64,000 bases of DNA from Anniella stebbinsi (lineage: Eukaryota; Chordata; Lepidosauria; Squamata; Anniellidae). Of the stretch, positions 50,881 through 63,175 are shown one piece after another (position 1 is the stretch's first letter; every line of letters begins with the position of its first letter). Location: assembly GCA_029215795.1 (NCBI GenBank), contig JARDYH010000007.1:77263763-77327762 (forward strand), in the 5' to 3' direction. Under the pieces are notes generated by a model that was not told where the DNA came from, made no database searches, and saw nothing but the letters and a program-made list of their open reading frames with translations. A program made the translations under genes and the position numbers.

Positions 50881-52097
50881 ATAAATAGCGTTGTGGGTGA
50901 GGAGTGCCTTTAATACCCTCCCAGTAGTCACCTTTGCAGGGCCACCGAGAGGCTTAATGGGGCAGGTGTGATGTTGGCGTCCTCCTGAATTGGCATCCTG
51001 GGCAATCACCCAGTGTGCCCACCCCTAAGGCCTGCTTGTGAGCATAAAGTAGGGAAGGCGACCATGGATATTACCCTGGGTTCCTTGGCAGAAGGGAGGA
51101 TTTAAAAACATAATAATGACTGAAACTGAACAAACAGCACAATATTTTGCTGTGGCTATTAAAATGAGATTGCAATTCATTAATGCCCAACAGTCCTTGG
51201 GAGAGAAATGGTATGAGCATTGTTTACAATGCAAAGTTGGTTGCTGGTATTATGTTATGTTTCTAATTATTCTCTTCATGGTTAGTTGGATCGTATATAT
51301 GTTCTTTTTCACGTTTTAATTTAGCCTGGTTTTATTATTTGGCTTTAATATCTGTTTTTATGTACTAGATATGTGGAAAGTTCTATGGACTACTAAATAC
51401 ATTGGTTTGAATAATGATGTATTTTAAAAAGCAGCCTTGAGCTACGTGGAAAAAAGGTGGGATAAAAGTATAATATATCAATGCACTAAAATGTAAAAGA
51501 GCCATGAAGTTCTGAATATAACTAAACTGCTTTAGGGCATCCCTACACCTGCTAAGCCAGGATCAACCTGGTTTAGCTGTCTCAAATCTCAATCAAAGAG
51601 CTCTGGAAATTATAAGTTTTGCAAAGGATCTTAAGGAAGTCTCGACATCCCTGCAAGACTATAATTGCCAGGGTCCTTTGGAAAAAGTCATGACAGTGAG
51701 ACAGGATTCAAAGCAGCTGATGTAGTGCAGAGGTGTGCCACAGAGATGAAACAAGTTGCTTCCAAAAATAATAATTACTTTTCTCCTGATGTTTTGGCAT
51801 TCTTTCTTATTCCTAGATTTTTCATTCTGGTGCAGTGTTTATCCATGTAATACCAAAAAGCATTCTCACGGCGAGGGGGGAAAACTCACCCTGGCAGAAC
51901 CAGCTCTGAGCCCGTTAGTTTGAGGTTTTAATCAAATTTGCAACCCTCTCCAAGCAAAGATGGCACCAACCCTTCTCAGAGAACCTCACTCTTCTCATCT
52001 TGGATTCGCTTTGCCTCTTTCCAGGTTAGGCTGGCTCACTGGCTGGCATTCTCCCATGACATCAGGAGCCCATTTGGTGTAATTTTGACTTCACATG

Positions 52098-52179
52098 CCA
52101 CCTCAGGAGTAAAATACATCTACGAATGTACACAGTTCAAGTACTTCCCTTACTTCCACCTCAGGAGTAAAATACATCC
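52098..52179 (+). repeat. short direct repeat, 58-bp period
   Basis: ccacctcaggagtaaaatac with atc occurs at 52098 and again at 52156. Confidence 0.8.
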
Positions 52180-52693
52180 CTTACAAAATGTTATATGTTA
52201 TATTTGAAGGAGGGAGTGGGCTGGGGACAAGACCCCCCCCCCCGGGTCTGTGGTGTCTAAGCTGTGTCTTCTACATAAAAGTCACTTGTCTTGTGGCAGG
52301 CATTTGTTCCCATGTAACATCATGGTTTAGCGCTATGTGCATAGGAAGGAAGGAGGTAGCCACAAGCCTAAAGTTTGCATTCACACCTCTTCCCTTCTTC
52401 TCCCACATGGTCAGGAGGACCTTGGCTGTATTTAGTTTTCCTTTCAAAGGATCTAGGCTTTCCGTTGTATACAAACAAGAGATTAAAGTTTAAAACAAAC
52501 TCTGGTCAGTTTCAAAACAAGCCAACATCAAACCATGGATTATGAAACTGGAGTGTTAAACTAACCAGAGCTTGCTATAAACCACAATCTCTGGTTTATA
52601 TGCAACAACAGGCTGAGATTCTGTGAGAGCAAACCTAAATGCAGCCAAAGGGCACAAGCCCAAGGCTTTTGCTTGTGTCATGTCTTGCTAAAC

Positions 52694-52829
52694 CAGCCTT
52701 TCTTGACCTGGTGCCCTCTAAGTGTTTTGTACTACAATTCCCATCAGCTTGAGCCAGCATGACCGGTGGGCAGGAATGATGGGAGCTGTAATCAAAAACA
52801 TCTGGAGGGCACCAGGTTGGGAAAGGCTG
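52694..52829. mobile_element. 136-bp palindromic MITE with 8-bp duplication
   Basis: CAGCCTTTCTTGACCTGG and the mirrored ccaggttgggaaaggctg enclose ttttgtactacaattcccat and atgggagctgtaatcaaaa. Flanks tgctaaac and tgctaagc match at 7 of 8, so it behaves like a hAT element. Reference copy for the palindromic family in this window. Confidence 0.75.
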
Positions 52830-53090
52830 TGCTAAGCTATTGTTTAGTGTGACATGTGAACCAGTTAAGTGATGGACACAAATGTGTGAATTCTCCTTAG
52901 AATTCAGTAAATTCACCCTCACTTCCCTAATTTGCACCAAAACAAAAGTGGGGGGAGGGGAAAGGTGACCTACCTTCCAGGGATACTGTGTCATCAATCT
53001 CAATCTCTTGTTACAGGATGGTCTGTAAGTCTAAACAACATTCCTGACACTCCTTTGAGACAAACGCAGGGAACATCCTGTTCTCTCTGA

Positions 53091-53445
53091 TGGTGCCTCT
53101 ACAAGAGGCATTTAAAGCTCTTTCAAGGCGCATTAAAAAAATTACCTCTACAAGAACGGAGCGCAAATCGGGCGTAGAGGCGCATTATCTCCCCGATTAT
53201 GCGCATTATCGAATGCACGTTAAATCGCGAGCTCTATTTTGTTCCGTCCGTTAAAGCGCATTTTGACTGTGTGAATAAGCGCTTATGCGCATTAACTACT
53301 TGTAAAGCGCATTTTGGACATCTGTTAATGCGCTTCGCCGCCTCTCGCCGCCTCTCGTGCAGAGGGATTAGGCGTAAATGCGCTTCTGCGATTATGCGCA
53401 TAATCGCCTAACCAGGCGCAAAAGCGAATCCTTGTAGAGGGGACC
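53091..53445 (-). mobile_element. 355-bp inverted-repeat element, family A copy 5
   Basis: Opposite orientation to the others: tGGTGCCTCTACAAGAGG at the left, CTTGTAGAGGGGACC at the right, TGA at 53088-53090 and 53446-53448. Nearly identical to copy 1, with CpGs retained. Confidence 0.88.
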
Positions 53446-53945
53446 TGAGATCTGACAAGCAGGGACTAAAGTTGTTTCAACAAAGGTAATTGCCCCCTCC
53501 CCAACTGAAAGCAGAAGACTGGTGTTTGTGCCCACCCCCCACCCCCCCAAAAACAAGTATCTCTAAACTACGAGTTACTTCTCCATGCATTATGATTTAT
53601 AAATTTGCGCTGAACCATGCAAAAAGTGGGGTGGGCATGACCCAACCACAATTTAATACTTTGAATTCCCCTTGATTTCAGTGGGGAAGGTATGGAAGAC
53701 ACATGTTACGTTGTCTGGTGGAAATGAGTGGGACTTCAAACCCTAGTTGAAACATGCCCTATGTATTTTATATGTGTACTTCAACCAATACCACTTTCCA
53801 TGCAGTTCAAATTAGCTAGTAAAGATAAAAACAAGCAAACCTGGCAGCAGGCGGAACAAAAGGCCCAGAGCAGGGCCCAATTGCAGGGGGATCAAAGGAG
53901 ACTTGACCCCTTTAGCTGCTGCTTTTAGAAGGCAACAGCGCAGGC

Positions 53946-54015
53946 CAATCTTCCACAACCTGGAGTTCCCCCGGATGTTTTGGACTGCAACTACCAGGAT
54001 CCCCCAGTCAGCATG
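53946..54015. repeat. half of a palindromic MITE
   Basis: cttccacaacctggagttcc, cggatgttttggactgcaac. The second arm is missing. Confidence 0.55.
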
Positions 54016-54841
54016 CCTTGACTAAAATTAGGAGGAGGAGTCATGACATGGCTAAAATTTGGGGGAAGGAGTCAGAATATGGGAGTCATAGTTTTCATTA
54101 AGCCCCTCCAAACACACACACACATACTTTCATCCTTAGGTTGAACAAAGGCACAGAGGACGGTGGATACCTCATTGAGTTTCTATGCAACACTACGGAA
54201 TTATACAGAATGAAATCAGAAAACTACAGGTATGCAGGTGCTGAGTTAACCTGGCCCTCCGCACTTTCTGCTGATGAAGACCCAACGCCCAATAAGTGAA
54301 GGGAGCTCAGCTGAGGTTTGGCTCAAGCACGCAGCAGAATGAGGTGAGAATAAGACACCGGAATGAACTGCATTGCTTCAGACGGCAAGTGGGAGATACC
54401 ATTTTCAAACGCCCGCCTATGTTAGTTTGTTTTTAACTCTGTAAATAGAAAGCCAGCAGAGCAGGCAAAGGGCTGAGAATGAACCTTTCCCCCTGACATC
54501 CTACTTTTCTACTTGCAGGGAGTGTCATTCAGACCACCGCTCCAACATACACACACACTTCTACCATCTTAAGACTCCTGCACCATATCCTCCTGCATAT
54601 CTAGACTAGCCTGGATACTGGCATGTTCAGGAAGAGGTAGAGGAGTGGGGAACAACCCTCTTAAAATTGCACTTCTCTCAGGCAGTTATGGAACAGTCGG
54701 TTACTGGCTGTGAGTGAACAACTCATCTACTGCTATTCGCTTTTACTGTCTCCCTAGCTCTGGACAGACTTCACAAAACGCATTCCTAGTTTTAGGCAAA
54801 TATCTTAGGAGCAGTCTGGATGCCCGCTGGCCTAGCATAGG

Positions 54842-54966
54842 AGGTGGAGGAATCTGTGGCCCTCCAGATGTTGTTGGACTCCAACTCCTTTCAGCCTCAG
54901 CCAGCATGGCCAATAATCAGGGATGATGGGACTTGTAGTCCAACAGTGCCTGGAGGACCCCAGGTT
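54842..54966. repeat. palindromic MITE
   Basis: tggccctccagatgttgttg faces tccaacagtgcctggaggac around the gactccaactcctttcag / gggacttgtagtc fold. Confidence 0.65.
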
Positions 54967-55654
54967 CCTGAAGCCTGGTGAAGCGCTCACAAAGGGTGCG
55001 TCCGGACGAGGATTTTATCCTGCTATCGCCCTGCCTCGTTCACAGAACTTTATGGGCAGGTCCAGATGATGATGTCTTCTATGTGTAGCCTTCCCGTGTT
55101 TTCCCATCGTTTCTTAAATCTTTTTTCTTACCAGGAAAAAAATAATGGTTCGGGAGGAAATGACAGAAGAGCCGACCTAATGCCTTTTGATTGGTAGTGC
55201 TAGGAAGCACCCAACGAGTCAATGCCCTTGCAAGGCTGTAAAGAGGTATTTGTGTCTCTACTGGAGATGTTAAAAATACAAGCCCGCCTGAAACCAGGGT
55301 GTAGTTCTAAGTAGATAATTAAAAGTAAAGTTTAAAAGATTAATTTTGTGTCAGATTACCAGTGTAAGCCTAAAAGGGCCTATTAAAATCAATTGAGATA
55401 TATTAAATGAGAAAGCCTACTGACTCATATCCTCCATCTGGCTCGTAGGAAGCAGTAGGCCCTTCCCATGCTACATGGCACAAATCATCATCCAATGTGT
55501 GTGGCGCAGGAGCTATGGTCAGGCCAGTATGGTGCAGCCTCAGCCCACTGCCATCCCTGAAATTGATGCTGACAGCAAAGAGTGCAAAATTTCTGTACAA
55601 GAACTGGACCCATGGGCTGATGCAGCAAAGACACCCTTCATAATTCATAATAAT

Positions 55655-55790
55655 AGGTAGTACGATGATACAGTGGCTTGAGTGTTGGTTGCTCTTAAAA
55701 CAGGTGTTGTTGTTGACCCGTGAGTTAGTGTGTTGTCCAAACTCAGGGCATTTTCCGCAGGGTGGCTTGTTAACCACGCAGATCCTGGAT
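55655..55790. repeat. partial MITE
   Basis: cagtggcttgagtgttggtt, gtgtgttgtccaaactcagg and ggtggcttgttaaccacgca match the body of the 4710/29138 family. Confidence 0.55.
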
Positions 55791-55879
55791 CCAACCCAAA
55801 ATAAGTTACCACTTCTGCATCATCTGTCCAGCCCACACACCACTACACACATGCCAGCGACTGAATGAAGAAAGAGTGA

Positions 55880-56072
55880 ACATATGGAGGTGTCTTATAC
55901 TGAATCAGGCCAACGGTCAACCTAGCTCAGCTTTCTCTACACTGGCACAAGAAAGGCAGAAAAAGACCTTTGCCGGCACCTGCTACCAGATCACCTTAGC
56001 TAGAAATGACAAGGAGTGAACCTGGGACCTTTAGCATGCAACACGATGGCTCTAGCACTGAGCTACTGGGAC
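55880..56072 (-). repeat. tRNA-derived SINE
   Basis: Antisense copy: ggtgtcttatactgaatcag (tail side), then gtgaacctgggacctttagc and ctctagcactgagctact (tRNA-like B and A boxes). The most complete copy of this SINE in the window. Confidence 0.7.
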
Positions 56073-56578
56073 ACAACAACATGATAAGGTGATTGCCTTT
56101 GTGACCTACGCACCCTCCCAAAATTCTCTGAACACACACCCAAGATCAACACATCAGATGCAGGGCTTCCGTTTTCAAATTGGGGCTGGAAAAAATATGG
56201 ATGCAGCCTGGATGCTTACGTTTCATGGAATGAACAAAGTACAAATTCATCTCCAGCTACTTCCAAATGCATCAACTACTGTGAAGTGCTCTTTCTTAGC
56301 CCTGAATAGAAGAATGTCATGTTCTGAGAGATGTCGTCTGTTGCATGTGAATGAACTAGTACGGTTATCGGCTGAAAGGCTTGAATGCACAAGGAGTGGC
56401 TGAAAATAAACACACTACATTCGAGAGGTTCACTACCAGAGCTATGACAAGAAAACAAGAAAGAGGTCAATGTAGTTGACCTTAATCGAAACCTATGTTA
56501 AATCTAATGAAATCGTCATGACTGCAACACATTTTTGTCATTATCGGGAGGTAAACTATAGTGCCATACAGGCGGAGA

Positions 56579-56672
56579 CATAAGAATATAAGAAGAGCCA
56601 TGCTCTATCAGACCAAAAACCTACTTAGTCCCCCTTTCTGGCCAATCAGGTGCCAGGGCTCTTCTTATACTC
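56579..56672 (-). repeat. CR1 LINE 3' tail
   Basis: acataagaatataagaagag, ccatgctctatcagacc, ending near a second inverted tail piece (gggctcttcttatactctta). Confidence 0.6.
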
Positions 56673-56677
56673 TTAAG

Positions 56678-56805
56678 CAGCCTTCCCGAACCTGGTACCC
56701 TCCAGGTGTTCTAGAATAAAAACCCCAGCATCCCTAGACAGCTGGCTGAGGATGCTGGGAGTTGTAGTCCAAAATACTTGGAAGGCACCACATTGGGAAG
56801 GCTAT
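56678..56805. repeat. palindromic MITE
   Basis: cagccttcccgaacctggta and cattgggaaggct ends around the cagcatccc / ggatgctgggagttgtagtc fold. Confidence 0.65.
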
Positions 56806-57013
56806 TTCTACCAGTTATGGCCTGTCCTTCAGTACAACCAGCACTGATTTCTCAAATTAGAGCAGCACATAATTTACAGCCGACACCATCCTGTGAATCA
56901 CTACAGACCAAAGAATATTTCCTTTGACGGGAGTTTCCAAGGCAGCTTTTAAATGATGATCAGAAAAGAACATCTGAGGACAATCAGACCTGATCGTGCC
57001 TTGCAGTGCCTTG

Positions 57014-57149
57014 CAGCTTTCCCCAAACTGGAGCCCTCCAGGTGTTTTGGACCACAACTTCCAGAATTCCTGGACATTGACCATACTGTCTGCAGATGGT
57101 GGAGGTTGAAATCCAAAACATCTGGAGGTCACCAGGTTAGGGAAGGCTG
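57014..57149. repeat. palindromic MITE
   Basis: cagctttccccaaactggag and ccaggttagggaaggctg ends, same family and length (136 bp) as 52694-52829. Confidence 0.7.
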
Positions 57150-57157
57150 GTATTGTG

Positions 57158-57427
57158 CAGGGGTGGGGAACCTCTTTCAGCCCAATGGCTGAATTCAGTT
57201 TCAGAGAAGCTTTCGGTGTGCGGAGCTGAAGGCAAAGGAGGAAAAAGCTAACAGCAAAAGAGGTGGGGTCAAAATATATTTTAAAAATACTAGCACATTG
57301 TAGCTTAAAGGTCTTACTGCCAATAACTAAGTCATAGGAGCGGAAGGAGGCTTGGCCATCTGGTAAACTCTGGATTTGGACCACAGAAAGGTCAGATTGG
57401 CTCCCAGGTCTGAGATTCCCCACCCCA
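57158..57427. mobile_element. 270-bp hAT-like element
   Basis: CAGGGGTGGGGAACCTC and gagattccccacccca ends, with the internal gctgaattcagtttcagaga shared with 45371. The flanking duplication is not clear. Confidence 0.65.
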
Positions 57428-58392
57428 GCTTATACAACAGCAGCACAATGAAATAAGAAAATGCCAACATTTAAAATATTACTACTACAATAGATCAGCC
57501 TTGTCTTTAAGCACCAAACAGGTAGCCATAGGCGACAAGGAACGGCATGTAGGCGAGTGTATAGAATTCCATGCAGGCAAGAGAGCAGACTGGAAGAGCA
57601 GGGACAAAGTGCTCTATCCTTCCTCTGCGTCCAGCATAAAAATCAAGAGGGAAGAGAGGAGAAGAGGGAAGCCTCCATCTCTGCGCTCATTACAGAAATG
57701 CAGCAGGCCACCTTATGAACCAGGACAAAGCTGTCCACCCCTCCACAGCCAGCCCTTCAGCAGGCAAGTCACATTTTTGCAGGTTAGTAACTTTTGTGGG
57801 CATATTTACACAGCTACAATAAAAACAGCAGAAGATGTGTATTCCTCAAAAGTCTGGCAGCAAAGGGAAGGGTTTAACCCATTCTTTGAAAAATAAATTG
57901 AACAAACTAGCAAGATGGGACTGCTAGGGAACAGCATTCCTTAAGTAGGGTGCCACCACTAAAAAAGATCTGTTCCTTATACGTACCAATGTCATCTCAG
58001 CCAGAGACAGCACCATTAAAATATCTCAATGCCAAATGAAGTTCCTAGAGGAGGAAGGCGTCTACTCTAAGGTACCTTGGTCCCAAGCCATTTAGGGCTC
58101 TAAAAGGCCACACCAGTTCTTTGAGTTTAGCTCAATAATAAAATGGCAGCCAAAATGGCAACTCTCTTGCACTGGCATGATATGATCCACACAGAACCAG
58201 TTAGAATTTGTGCAGCATTTGGGACCAATTGAACTTCCCAAACTATCTCCAAGGGCAGCCCCATGTAGAATTTCTATCATATGTAAGTTACCAAAGTTGA
58301 TGTAAGTTGATGGTAACAATGTCCCCCTTTTCCAAGAGTTGGTGCCACCAGGAACTCAGCAACAGCTGATGAGACACTCTAGGAAACATAAA

Positions 58393-58532
58393 CAATGACC
58401 TGGAAGACCAAGATCAAATCCCTGCTCAGCCACGAACTGATAGGCAAGTCAAAACCTCTCTGCTCCAACCAATAATATGTGAATAACAATAATATGGGGC
58501 TGCTGTACAGGGTTGTTGTAAGAACATCAAGC
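58393..58532 (+). repeat. Sauria-type SINE fragment
   Basis: accaagatcaaatccctgct, cagccacgaactgatagg and tgtacagggttgttgtaaga. Confidence 0.55.
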
Positions 58533-59047
58533 CCTGCAAGATTCCTCTTCTTAAAATGTCATGAACAGTTCACATCTTCACTAAACAATGAATTTAAAGT
58601 ACACTTTTTCTTCCAGCAGTTAATTAGCTTAATTATAAACTCTAGAGTAAAGGTTTCTGCTTTTGATTCTGCCCCTTCACCCCGACAAGTTCAGTAATAT
58701 ACCATCTTCATTTTCCGAAGAGATTACGCAACAAATACCAGAAGCATTGTGTGACTCGCATTACTACAGCCAGGATTGAAAAGCAATAAAGTGAAAATGG
58801 GAAGATCGTGTTACATAGACCCAGGGTGAGATGAAAAACACATGAGAAAATATGGGCCCCGATCCACAGAAAGGCCTCCCTTCTAGGCTTCTGAAACAAA
58901 TTAAAGTTGGGCAAGATCACGGTTCTGTGCTGTTTGGATCAGATCAATGCCCTATCCCATCTACCATCCCTTTTCACCCACTGGCCAACTGGATACCTGT
59001 GGGAAAACCCAAAGCAGAACATGAGGGCAATGGCCCTCTCTTGCTGT

Positions 59048-59340
59048 TGTCTAGCTCCTTTTTAAAGCCATCCAAGTTGGTGGCAAATCCCCAAATGTGT
59101 CTATGTGCTGTGTGAAGGACTTCATTTCGTCTGTCCTGAATCACACACACCCTGTTCAGCTTCACTGGATGACCCCAGGTTTTAGTATTATGAGAAAGGA
59201 AAATGTCTCCCTAATCCACTTTCTGCACAGTCTGTATAATTTTTATTCACCATTTTTCTGAGCTAAATAGCCCCAAAGAGCTCTATACTATCCTCTTTAA
59301 GATGTGATGTCCATAACTGTACACAGTATTCCTCTACAGA
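59048..59340 (-). repeat. CR1 LINE fragment
   Basis: ttttaaagccatccaagttg, aggttttagtattatgagaa, gaaaatgtctccctaatcc. Antisense CR1 3' region running into further ORF-side sequence. Confidence 0.7.
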
Positions 59341-59380
59341 TTTCTATAGAGGCATTACAATACTGGCTTTGCATCGATAG

Positions 59381-59510
59381 AGGGCAGAAAGTAGATCTCC
59401 AGATGTTTTGGATTTCACTTCCCAGCATTCCTGATTGTTGGCCATGCTAGTAAGGGTTTCTGGGAGTTGAAGTTGAAAACATCTGGAGACCTACCTTCTG
59501 CCCACCCCTG
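59381..59510. repeat. short hAT-like MITE
   Basis: agggcagaaagtagatctcc and ctaccttctgcccacccctg ends. Third copy of the 40937 family. Confidence 0.65.
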
Positions 59511-59964
59511 TTGAACAGCACCACTAACAGTGATGAAACGGCAAGCCCGATAATGCAGGATTGGTATGTGTAAAGAACGATAGGACAGGTTCAGTTTAGG
59601 CGGAATCTGGAGTTTTCTTTAAACCACAGGCTCAGAGTAAGAAAGAAATGTCTGTGAAGCCTTGAAAAATGAATATTGAAAAGATGTTGCATCAGCTTTC
59701 AATTGCCTTGGTACAGATGGAAACATTAATTGCTGCTGTTCCTAGATGAGTTGGCAGGGAGTAGTGACGTTCTTCAGGTATCAGTCATGGATCTGTTTTA
59801 CTCAAACACTTTACTAATGGCCTCATGAAGGGACGTAGGTCTGTTGAAATCTGCAGGGGACACCAAGCTTGTAGGTGGTGCTTTCTGGCACAGAAAGGGA
59901 TCAGAAGGTTATATCCAGCAAACTGGGTGATCTCACAAATGGAAAAACAACAACACAGAGTACA

Positions 59965-60205
59965 GGTTGAGTATGGGTTAAATCATGGGTTGTTGTTACT
60001 TGTGAACCCTGCACTATGGTTTGACTATGGGTTCTTAACCACATACAACCCAGAGTTCACAACCCAACAACAAACCATGAGTTCTCTTCCTGGATTGTTT
60101 GTGGTTACCAAACCATTGTTAAATCATGTAACAATAACCCATGGTTGAACAATAACCCATATTCAACCCAAACTCTGGCTTGTCGTCATATATGTGAACC
60201 AGACC
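59965..60205. mobile_element. inverted-repeat element rich in (a)acccatg motifs
   Basis: ggttgagtatgggttaaatc and the facing attcaacccaaactc. The inside repeats catgggttgttgtt / aacaataacccatg several times. Boundaries approximate. Confidence 0.5.
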
Positions 60206-60906
60206 TGGGAGTCCTACCTGATAACAGTCAAGTTTCCTACGTTTGGGGAAACTGCAGGGGTCAGCACACCCAGAGGGTAATGACTGAGCCTCAACCTTCA
60301 TGATCATGGTGTCTACCCTGCCAGATAAGTATATATTGTACATTTTGTAATTTTTGTATAGTTTTTATTAATGGCCTTTAAGCTTGCAAATAATAAATCA
60401 CATCAATTGATCAGATAATATGACAACTATGGGCTGATTCACACAAACACCATGTCCTGTCTTCATATAGTGAGATGTGAAAATGAACTTGGGAGGAAAG
60501 GCAGATGTGAGCCCTGCACAGAACATGTGGCATATACACCTGTGTGCACACAGGTCTCACTCATGAGATCCAGCAATCCCTTTTATGAACATCATGATTT
60601 ACTACAATTCCTCAATGATTCAAAACAAAACGAGGGGAACCCTCAGCTAAAGTCACTAACTAGATCATTGTGACTTCCTACAATTCCTGCCAGATGGAAT
60701 AACCTGCAGCTCTATTCCCTAATGCCTCTAGCAGAAATGAACATTCTTTAGATTTCATGGTTAGAGTGAGGGGTCTGGCAATGTGAAACAAAGTGTGATA
60801 AGAACGAAACACATTATCAAACAAGCCAAAATCATTACGCTTATTTCAGATCCGTGATTTTCCAAAGCCAACTCAATGGTTTGCACATTTGAAGTTATTT
60901 CAGAAT

Positions 60907-60985
60907 AAGAAATTGATTGATTGACTGATTGATTGAACTTTTAAACTGCTCAATAACCAAAGTTCTCTGGGCAGGGTACAATATA
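60907..60985 (-). repeat. L2 LINE 3' tail with ATTG simple repeat
   Basis: attgattgattgactgattg precedes the antisense L2 end (aaccaaagttctctgggcag). Confidence 0.6.
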
Positions 60986-61477
60986 TCAAAAACATAATAG
61001 GTACACTAAAATAAAAGATAAAAATGAAACGGAATAAAATCAACATTGTTACAGAACAAAGACAATGTGTCCACCAACTCTGTTTAATGTAGTCACAAAA
61101 CCTCATCAATCAATGGAGGCCCTGAGCATGCAACGGAATACCTTTTGAAATGGCTACCCTTCATGAATGTGGTGGTGTAGCCAGGCCCATACAATTCTTT
61201 CAATAAGGCTTACTTTGAAATAAGTGTGTTCCATAACGGACGATTCACAACTTTCACCCTTGCTCATTAGGCCTATGTGCCTCTCCACCCCCACATTGGT
61301 GTAGGCAACAAAACCCTGGAAAAAAAACAAGGCATGCCTGAGAGCCAGAGAGACTGCAGTCCCAGAACAACCCGACAGCGCTTCCCCATTCCTGCCTGTG
61401 AAGTTTTGCAACTGGTCGGACCAGTTACAACAGCCTCCAGTCTGGGAATCGGATGCCGCAGGGCTGCAGCTCCTGGC

Positions 61478-61660
61478 CACAGTACCATAGAGCAGATGCT
61501 TTGCAAACAGAAGGTCCCAGGTTCACTACCTGGCACCTGTGGTTAAAAAAAGAGATCAGGTGGTAGGTGATGGAAAGGACCTCTCCCTGAAGCCCTTGGA
61601 GAGCCTTCATCAATCAGAGCAGGCAATATTGGGCTTGATGGATGAATGATATTTGGCCGG
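61478..61660 (+). repeat. tRNA-derived SINE
   Basis: catagagcagatgctttgca and gaaggtcccaggttcactac (tRNA-like boxes), then cccttggagagccttcatca and aatattgggcttgatgg. Confidence 0.65.
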
Positions 61661-61842
61661 GAATATGGCAGGTTTCCAGGTTCCTAACAATGTTACTGGA
61701 GGTTGTGCAGCCTCTGAACCCCAAATACAGCTGGGATTGGCTAGGGAAAGGGGTATCACCAGCACAGTGTCGCCAGGGCTGCATGGGACCACAGAGCTCT
61801 GGATCATGGCCTAAGGTTTGCGTTTGGTGTTATCCGTAAACT

Positions 61843-61978
61843 CTGGCCAGATCTACACCAAGCCGGATATAACACTCTGAAAAGGGTTTGAAAACTGTAT
61901 ATGGAGTGTGTCATGGGCCGCAACAGATGTCAAAACCACTATAACCCGATTTAAAACAGTAGTATAGATCTTGCCCCG
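61843..61978. repeat. small inverted-repeat element
   Basis: tggccagatctacaccaag and agtatagatcttgcccc ends with ggatataacactc / cactataacccg inside. Duplication not clear. Confidence 0.5.
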
Positions 61979-62249
61979 TTGCTTCGTTCAAGCATTCACT
62001 TTCCAACATGATTAATGTATACATCAAAAAAACTCATAGATTCTTGCACAAATTATAATGAGGCATTTGAGGAAATAGTTTTAGATTTCTCTCTTGCGGC
62101 CTTCCCATGACGAATGGGAACTTTGACTGCAGCTAGCATGAGAGATTCACTTGAGCTTGGTTAGGGCCTTCTAAGATGTGCTTTTATTGCTGATGTTTAC
62201 TGCTGAGCCTTATTTTAGGGCTGTGTTTTACAGAGCAATCTTAAGTGTG

Positions 62250-62251
<2 letters not shown>

Positions 62252-62292
<41 letters not shown>
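62252..62292 (+). repeat. (TG)n microsatellite
   Basis: About 20 GT units. Confidence 0.95.
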
Positions 62293-62293
<1 letters not shown>

Positions 62294-62690
62294 AGGGGGT
62301 GGGGGTTACATGGCAGATGATCCACCACTTCCAAAGTCCTGTTGGCACTCTGTAGCCAGAGGGGAGACGGGTTTTCCTCCCAAATATTTGTAATGTGATT
62401 CCTATTATATTTTTCTGTTGTCTACTTTGGTGCCTCTTATGATCTTCTGTTGTTATTAATAGCTCTCTCCTTTCTTCTGAATGTTTCAATGTTGCTGGAA
62501 ATTTTTGGATATTTTTTTTTTAAGTGCGATCGACCCCCCACCCCCACCCCTGAAATCCTCTAATGCTTTCCTCCCATCCTCTGTGAAAATTGGCACTTCA
62601 ACTATAACTGTTTCCTACTCCTTCCCACCTCCTCCATTTCAAACCATTTATTAAATTGAAATGGAATTCCTTGATAATTAGGGCATAGCA

Positions 62691-62815
62691 CAGCCTTCCA
62701 CAACTTGGCACCCTCCAGATGTTTTGGACTACAGCTCCCATTAGCCCCAGCCAACATGTCCAATGGTCAGGGATGATGGAAGCTGTAGTCCAAACATCTG
62801 GAGGGCTCCAGGCTG
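62691..62815. repeat. palindromic MITE
   Basis: cagccttccacaacttggca and gagggctccaggctg ends around ttttggactacagctccc / gaagctgtagtccaaa. Confidence 0.7.
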
Positions 62816-63043
62816 CCCTAAAACATGCACCAAAATCCTTTACAGTGCACAAGGATTCGGAGGTAGACATACCAGTGTGGAAAGTGTCCCTGAAGGTACA
62901 CAAATTCTTCTTTCCTTCAGACAGTTTGTGCTGACGCCTCCCCCACCATCCACAACAACAACTGACCACGTTAGCTTAGAGAAGAAATTCCAAAAATCTA
63001 CCTATTAGTCAGCTACAGAAAAGAGATTTATTGGACTTTAGAA

Positions 63044-63175
63044 TGGGTCAGATCCAGACTAAGTTAGCCACAGTTGGTTTCCACTGAAATCAATGAGGTA
63101 AGTTAGTTGTTTCTAACTTTTTACACTGATCTCAACCGGACCTAAGTGTACCTAACTTAGCCCGGATCCAACCCA
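63044..63175. repeat. 132-bp inverted-repeat element
   Basis: tgggtcagatccagactaag and cttagcccggatccaaccca are inverted repeats. AGAA stands on both sides (63040-63043, 63176-63179). Confidence 0.6.

Noticed and set aside
57501..57896. A 131-codon plus-strand frame
   Set aside because: No domain, no splice support and no family resemblance. Length is within chance expectation for this composition.
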